DNA from: Clostridium ljungdahlii DSM 13528
GTDB taxonomy: Bacteria; Bacillota; Clostridia; Clostridiales; Clostridiaceae
Assembly: GCF_000143685.1 (NCBI RefSeq)
Contig: NC_014328.1
Location: 806,001-870,000 of the forward strand
Length of the DNA: 64,000 nt
Direction: 5' to 3'
Shown here piece by piece: positions 60,687 to 64,000 of the stretch (position 1 is the stretch's first letter; the number at the start of each line of letters is the position of its first letter). The notes below the pieces were generated by a model. That model was given only the letters and a program-made list of their open reading frames with translations. It was not told where the DNA came from and made no database searches. The position numbers and the translations under genes are program-made.

Positions 60687-62135
60687 ATGAAATTAAAAAA
60701 GTGGCTTATATTATCTCATTTAGCAGTTATGTTGACCCCTATAATTTTAGCTTTAATCTTGTTTGTAATTATAAATGGTTACAACAGAAATACACAGGTT
60801 ATGAATTATATATCTACCATGGGCAAATTTAAGGCATATGAGAAAGTACTTGATGATCCAAATATATACGATGGAAGCTCTTTAATGAATAAAAAATTTG
60901 TAATGGATGAAGATAAAAGTTCTGTTGCAATAGAAGTATATAATGCAATGGGTCAGCAGATATATTCATCAGATGATAACATGTTAGGATATATTGACAA
61001 GAGTGAACTTTATTCTGATCTATATAAAATACAAACAGGAACTAAAGCCAATACTTTGAAAATGCCTGTATTTAAAGATAGTAAATTAGTTGGACTTTAT
61101 AAAATAGTTATGACAAGAGATGACTTTATTGAAGCTGTAAATTATAGAACTGTTTTAGTCATTTTATGTTTTATATTTATGGTTTTAGTTGTATTCGCAT
61201 TAGTAGTAATTCTTTTAAATAAAAAGTTTAATAAGCCTATCAAGCTCTTAATAGAAGGTATGAATAAGTTTGCTGTTGGAGATGAGGATAATTTAAATTA
61301 CAAATGTAGTGATGAAATAGGAGAGCTCATAAACCACTTTAACAATATGAAAAATGATATTGAAGAAAAAAGAAAAACTATAGAACTTCAGCAAAAATCT
61401 AAGGAGTACATGATATCTGCAATATCTCATGATTTAAAAACGCCACTTACTGCAATAAGAGCTTATGCGGAGTCAATGGAATGTGAAGAAGGCCTGGATA
61501 TGAAAGATTTAAAAAATAAAGTTTCTATTATACTTCACAAAAGTGATTATATGAAAAACATGATAGATGATCTAATGATGTACAACCTCCTTACAACAGA
61601 TTATAAAATGAAGTTTGTAGAACTTGAAGGATCAGAATTATTTGAAATGCTTTTCTCAGGATATGACAAGTCCTGCGAAAAAAAGGAAATAAAACTTACT
61701 TCAAATATAGAAGTAAATGGCAAGTACAATGTAGATGTGAGACAAATGACAAGGGTAATAGATAATTTAATGGCAAATGCGTTTAGGTATACAAAAGAAG
61801 GAGGAGCCATATACATGGGAGCATTTTCACCTGATGAGGAACTTCCTAATTGGCTTGAAATTAATTTCCAAAATGAGATAAGAAGCTGGAAAGAAAAAAG
61901 GCTTTTGATTTTAATCAAAAATGAAGGAAGTGGAATTAAAGATAAGGAAAAGGAAAAAGTGTTTATGCCATTTTATCAAAGTGATGATTCTAGAAGTAAA
62001 AATATGTGGAAAGGTGTAGGACTTGGATTAAGTATTGTACGACTTGTAATACAAAAACATGGTGGTGAAGTAAAAGTATTTTCAGAAGAAAGCAGTACTG
62101 TTTTTATATGTGCTATACCTATGATTAAAAATTAA
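60687..62135 (+). CDS. Sensor histidine kinase with HAMP domain
   Basis: A 482-residue kinase. A first helix (residues 8–30) and a second (about 152–175) flank an extracellular sensor domain of about 120 residues, followed by HAMP. The H-box is AISHDLKTPLT, the N-box VIDNLMANAFRYT, and the G-boxes NEGSGIKD and GVGLGLS. It is probably the partner of the regulator at 59433. About 227 bp of AT-rich DNA with a TATAAT-like box precede it, so it may have its own promoter. AGGAGAAAG lies before the ATG. Confidence 0.92.
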   Translation: MKLKKWLILSHLAVMLTPIILALILFVIINGYNRNTQVMNYISTMGKFKAYEKVLDDPNIYDGSSLMNKKFVMDEDKSSVAIEVYNAMGQQIYSSDDNMLGYIDKSELYSDLYKIQTGTKANTLKMPVFKDSKLVGLYKIVMTRDDFIEAVNYRTVLVILCFIFMVLVVFALVVILLNKKFNKPIKLLIEGMNKFAVGDEDNLNYKCSDEIGELINHFNNMKNDIEEKRKTIELQQKSKEYMISAISHDLKTPLTAIRAYAESMECEEGLDMKDLKNKVSIILHKSDYMKNMIDDLMMYNLLTTDYKMKFVELEGSELFEMLFSGYDKSCEKKEIKLTSNIEVNGKYNVDVRQMTRVIDNLMANAFRYTKEGGAIYMGAFSPDEELPNWLEINFQNEIRSWKEKRLLILIKNEGSGIKDKEKEKVFMPFYQSDDSRSKNMWKGVGLGLSIVRLVIQKHGGEVKVFSEESSTVFICAIPMIKN

Positions 62136-62161
62136 ACAGATATTGAAGGGAGAAATTTATT

Positions 62162-63268
62162 ATGAAAAGGAAAATTATAGCAATACTGACTATGGGGATA
62201 TTAACAGCAGGTATATTTAGTGGATGTGATGGACTAAAAAAGGATACTATAATACCAGGAGATGTTATAAGTAAGGCTATGACTGCCTATGAAAAGCCTA
62301 AATCCTATTACGGAGAGGCAAAGATGGAGAACTATGAAAATGGTAAGGCAGTTATGAATGGTACTATAAAGGAATGGACAGATAATTCAAACAATAAAAT
62401 AAGAAGGCGTGTAGAAGTTGACAACGAATCAGGTAAAGTGATATCTACAAGTGATGGAGGCAAAATGCTCATATACATGGAAAAAGAAAAAAAAGCAATG
62501 ACTATGAAAGCAGATGGCGATTTAACTGAAAACAGTGTTGATTATAAATCTCAACTTATGAAGGAACTTAACGCAATATCAAAAACTCATACTTTGATTT
62601 ATAAAGGTGAGGAAACTGTAAATGGATTTAAAACTTACCACATATTTGCTAAACCAAAACAGGAAAAGAGTTTAATAGGAGAAGTGAATTTTTGGATAGA
62701 TAAGGACAATTGGTTCTTAGTAAAAAATACGTCGGAAAATGCTAATACCAAATCAAGTATGGAGTATACAAAGCTTGATTTTTCACCTAAGTTTGATAAT
62801 AGCTTATTTACCCAAAAGCTACCTTCTGATGTTAAGATAGAACAGATTGATGAAAAAGTTAATCAAAATAAAATTGATATGAAGCAAGCAGAAAAAATAG
62901 CAGGAAAACCTATATTAACTTTAAATGAAAAGTCCGGATATAAATTGAAAAGTATTACCTACTTGGATGCGAAGGCAGTTAAGCACAAAGAGATAAATCA
63001 GACCTATGAAAAAAATGGAGCAGAAGCCTTAGTTCTTACAACTATCATTTTTGATGATAACAAAATACCCTCTAGTAAAGACGATTTAAAACTTGATGGG
63101 GAAAAAGATATTACTATAAGAGGTAAAAAGGGAACTTCTATGGAGGATAATGTAAAAAGCATATCATGGAGTGAAGATGGCTTTAATTATGATATGCTCA
63201 TACAAGACCCTTCTATGAACATGGAGCAGGCAAAGAAAATAGTAGAGAGCTTGGAGCATTCCAAATAA
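62162..63268 (+). CDS. Lipoprotein, LolA-like with DUF4367-type C-terminus
   Basis: A 368-residue secreted lipoprotein with lipobox FSGC (Cys at about residue 22). The middle (AMTAYEKPKSYYGEAKM, later VNFWIDKDNWFLVKN) resembles the LolA/outer-membrane lipoprotein-sorting fold that Gram-positive bacteria use in lipoproteins and anti-sigma-like proteins. The C-terminal 120 residues (GYKLKSITYLDAK, ITIRGKKGT, ISWSEDGFNYDMLIQ) resemble DUF4367. It may monitor envelope state for the kinase encoded 26 bp upstream. GAAGGGAG precedes the ATG. Confidence 0.78.
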   Translation: MKRKIIAILTMGILTAGIFSGCDGLKKDTIIPGDVISKAMTAYEKPKSYYGEAKMENYENGKAVMNGTIKEWTDNSNNKIRRRVEVDNESGKVISTSDGGKMLIYMEKEKKAMTMKADGDLTENSVDYKSQLMKELNAISKTHTLIYKGEETVNGFKTYHIFAKPKQEKSLIGEVNFWIDKDNWFLVKNTSENANTKSSMEYTKLDFSPKFDNSLFTQKLPSDVKIEQIDEKVNQNKIDMKQAEKIAGKPILTLNEKSGYKLKSITYLDAKAVKHKEINQTYEKNGAEALVLTTIIFDDNKIPSSKDDLKLDGEKDITIRGKKGTSMEDNVKSISWSEDGFNYDMLIQDPSMNMEQAKKIVESLEHSK

Positions 63269-63277
63269 AAAGCAAAC

Positions 63278-63310
63278 AGAGACAAGGGATAAATTATATC
63301 ACTTGTCTCT
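63278..63310. terminator. Bidirectional terminator
   Basis: AGAGACAAG (63278–63286) and CTTGTCTCT (63302–63310) form a perfect 9-bp stem between the convergent lipoprotein and TauE/SafE genes. Confidence 0.75.
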
Positions 63311-63332
63311 ATTTTGATTACTTATAAAAAAT

Positions 63333-64000
63333 TTAAATTATAAGTAATGTGGCGGCTGTAATAGGAACTAAAAGCATTGCAACTTTTAATATTGGTATAG
63401 GTACTCGTTTTGTAAATTTAGCACCTATATAGGAACCTGTTATTGTACCTACAACTACTTCAATAAGAAGATGTATATCTAAATATCCTAAGTGATAATA
63501 TCCTGCTCCTCCAGCTAAAGCAATTGGTATAATTACCATCATAGTAGTCCCTACAGATTGACGTACTGACATACCTAGAATAAACATCAATCCGATTTGA
63601 ATAAAACAAGCAGATCCTATGCCAAATAAACCTGAAATGGTACCTGTAACAAGTCCTATTCCACAGGCACGTATCCAAAAACTCATGCCATTAGGTAAAG
63701 AATTTTTATCCTGAGAAGAATGTCTTTTTTCTATAATAAACATACGAATCCATAAAATTAAGGCTGATAAATATAACATCCCTGAAGTCATCCATTTTAG
63801 TTCACTGGCAGGTATAATTGCAGAGAAATTAGAGCTAGTCCAAGATCCAATAGCTCCGAAAATTCCTACGGCAAGTCCCACTTTTAGTACAGCATCGCCT
63901 TCTCTATAGTGACTAAAAGCTCCAGATATGGATGAAAAGATCATTGCAGCTAAAGCAGTTCCAAGGGATACATGAATGGTAAAACCAAAAATTACAGTCA
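63333..64000 (-). CDS. TauE/SafE-family sulfite/organosulfur exporter, partial
   Basis: A membrane protein read from the window edge to TAA at 63333. The frame stays open through the edge (TVIFGFTIHVSLGTALAAMI), so the start is outside the window. Five to six helices are visible. Family marks are GTALAAMIFSS, GLVTGTISGLFGIGSA and GTITGSYIGAKFTKRVP, the two G-rich half-repeats of TauE/SafE. Substrates in the family are sulfite, sulfoacetate and other anions; none can be assigned here. Confidence 0.85.
   Translation of the reverse strand, partial: TVIFGFTIHVSLGTALAAMIFSSISGAFSHYREGDAVLKVGLAVGIFGAIGSWTSSNFSAIIPASELKWMTSGMLYLSALILWIRMFIIEKRHSSQDKNSLPNGMSFWIRACGIGLVTGTISGLFGIGSACFIQIGLMFILGMSVRQSVGTTMMVIIPIALAGGAGYYHLGYLDIHLLIEVVVGTITGSYIGAKFTKRVPIPILKVAMLLVPITAATLLII

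Overview
The window is AT-rich and tightly packed. Its gene order is that of a spore-forming Clostridium: mrdA–minCDE–rodA–mgsA, spoIVFB, two radical-SAM-linked genes, rng, rplU–prp–rpmA, obgE, nadD and yqeK. A full selenocysteine set (selD, selA, selB, tRNA-Sec) and two corrinoid methyltransferase modules with a RamA/RACo-type activator point to an acetogenic, methyl-group-using Clostridium, possibly near C. ljungdahlii or C. carboxidivorans. The species is inferred, not shown.

Layout. 1–13.9 kb is core: the tail of a penicillin-binding protein 2, division-site and elongation genes, a sporulation protease pair, RNase G, the L21/L27 operon with the Prp protease, Obg, NadD, YqeK and RidA. 14.2–17.4 kb carries an RluD-type synthase, a D,D-carboxypeptidase and a ComEA-like protein. 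17.4–22.0 kb is the selenocysteine locus. Its selD has an in-frame UGA, so a plain ORF call truncates it. 22.2–33.1 kb is a direct duplication of a corrinoid methyltransfer operon (MtrH-like MT II, corrinoid protein, UroD-like MT I). A single activator gene and a PucR-type regulator lie between the copies, and a broken MFS transporter precedes each. 33.1–38.3 kb is a TetR-controlled RND efflux system. 38.4–41.9 kb holds OsmC, YitT, a wrecked chemotaxis receptor and a repeat-containing lipoprotein. 42.2–47.8 kb and 51.0–57.8 kb are two ABC-transporter/two-component modules of the antimicrobial-peptide-response kind. Between them are a Crp/Fnr regulator and hcp (hybrid cluster protein). 58.2–64 kb has a TerC-like membrane protein, a third two-component system with an L7/L12-like membrane protein and a lipoprotein, and a truncated TauE/SafE permease.

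The less expected content is between genes. Three copies of a 250–280 bp palindromic element have a central hairpin with compensatory base changes around a nearly invariant loop (about 3.9, 13.9 and 50.2 kb). A 240-nt highly structured element follows yitT and has a 66-nt exact partial copy after a histidine kinase gene. A 161-bp element of nested stems precedes comEA, with a 34-nt fragment after the corrinoid activator. There are also a pair of 101-bp MITE-like elements and three terminators sharing one loop. These look like mobile or structured-RNA families; none is accompanied by a transposase here.
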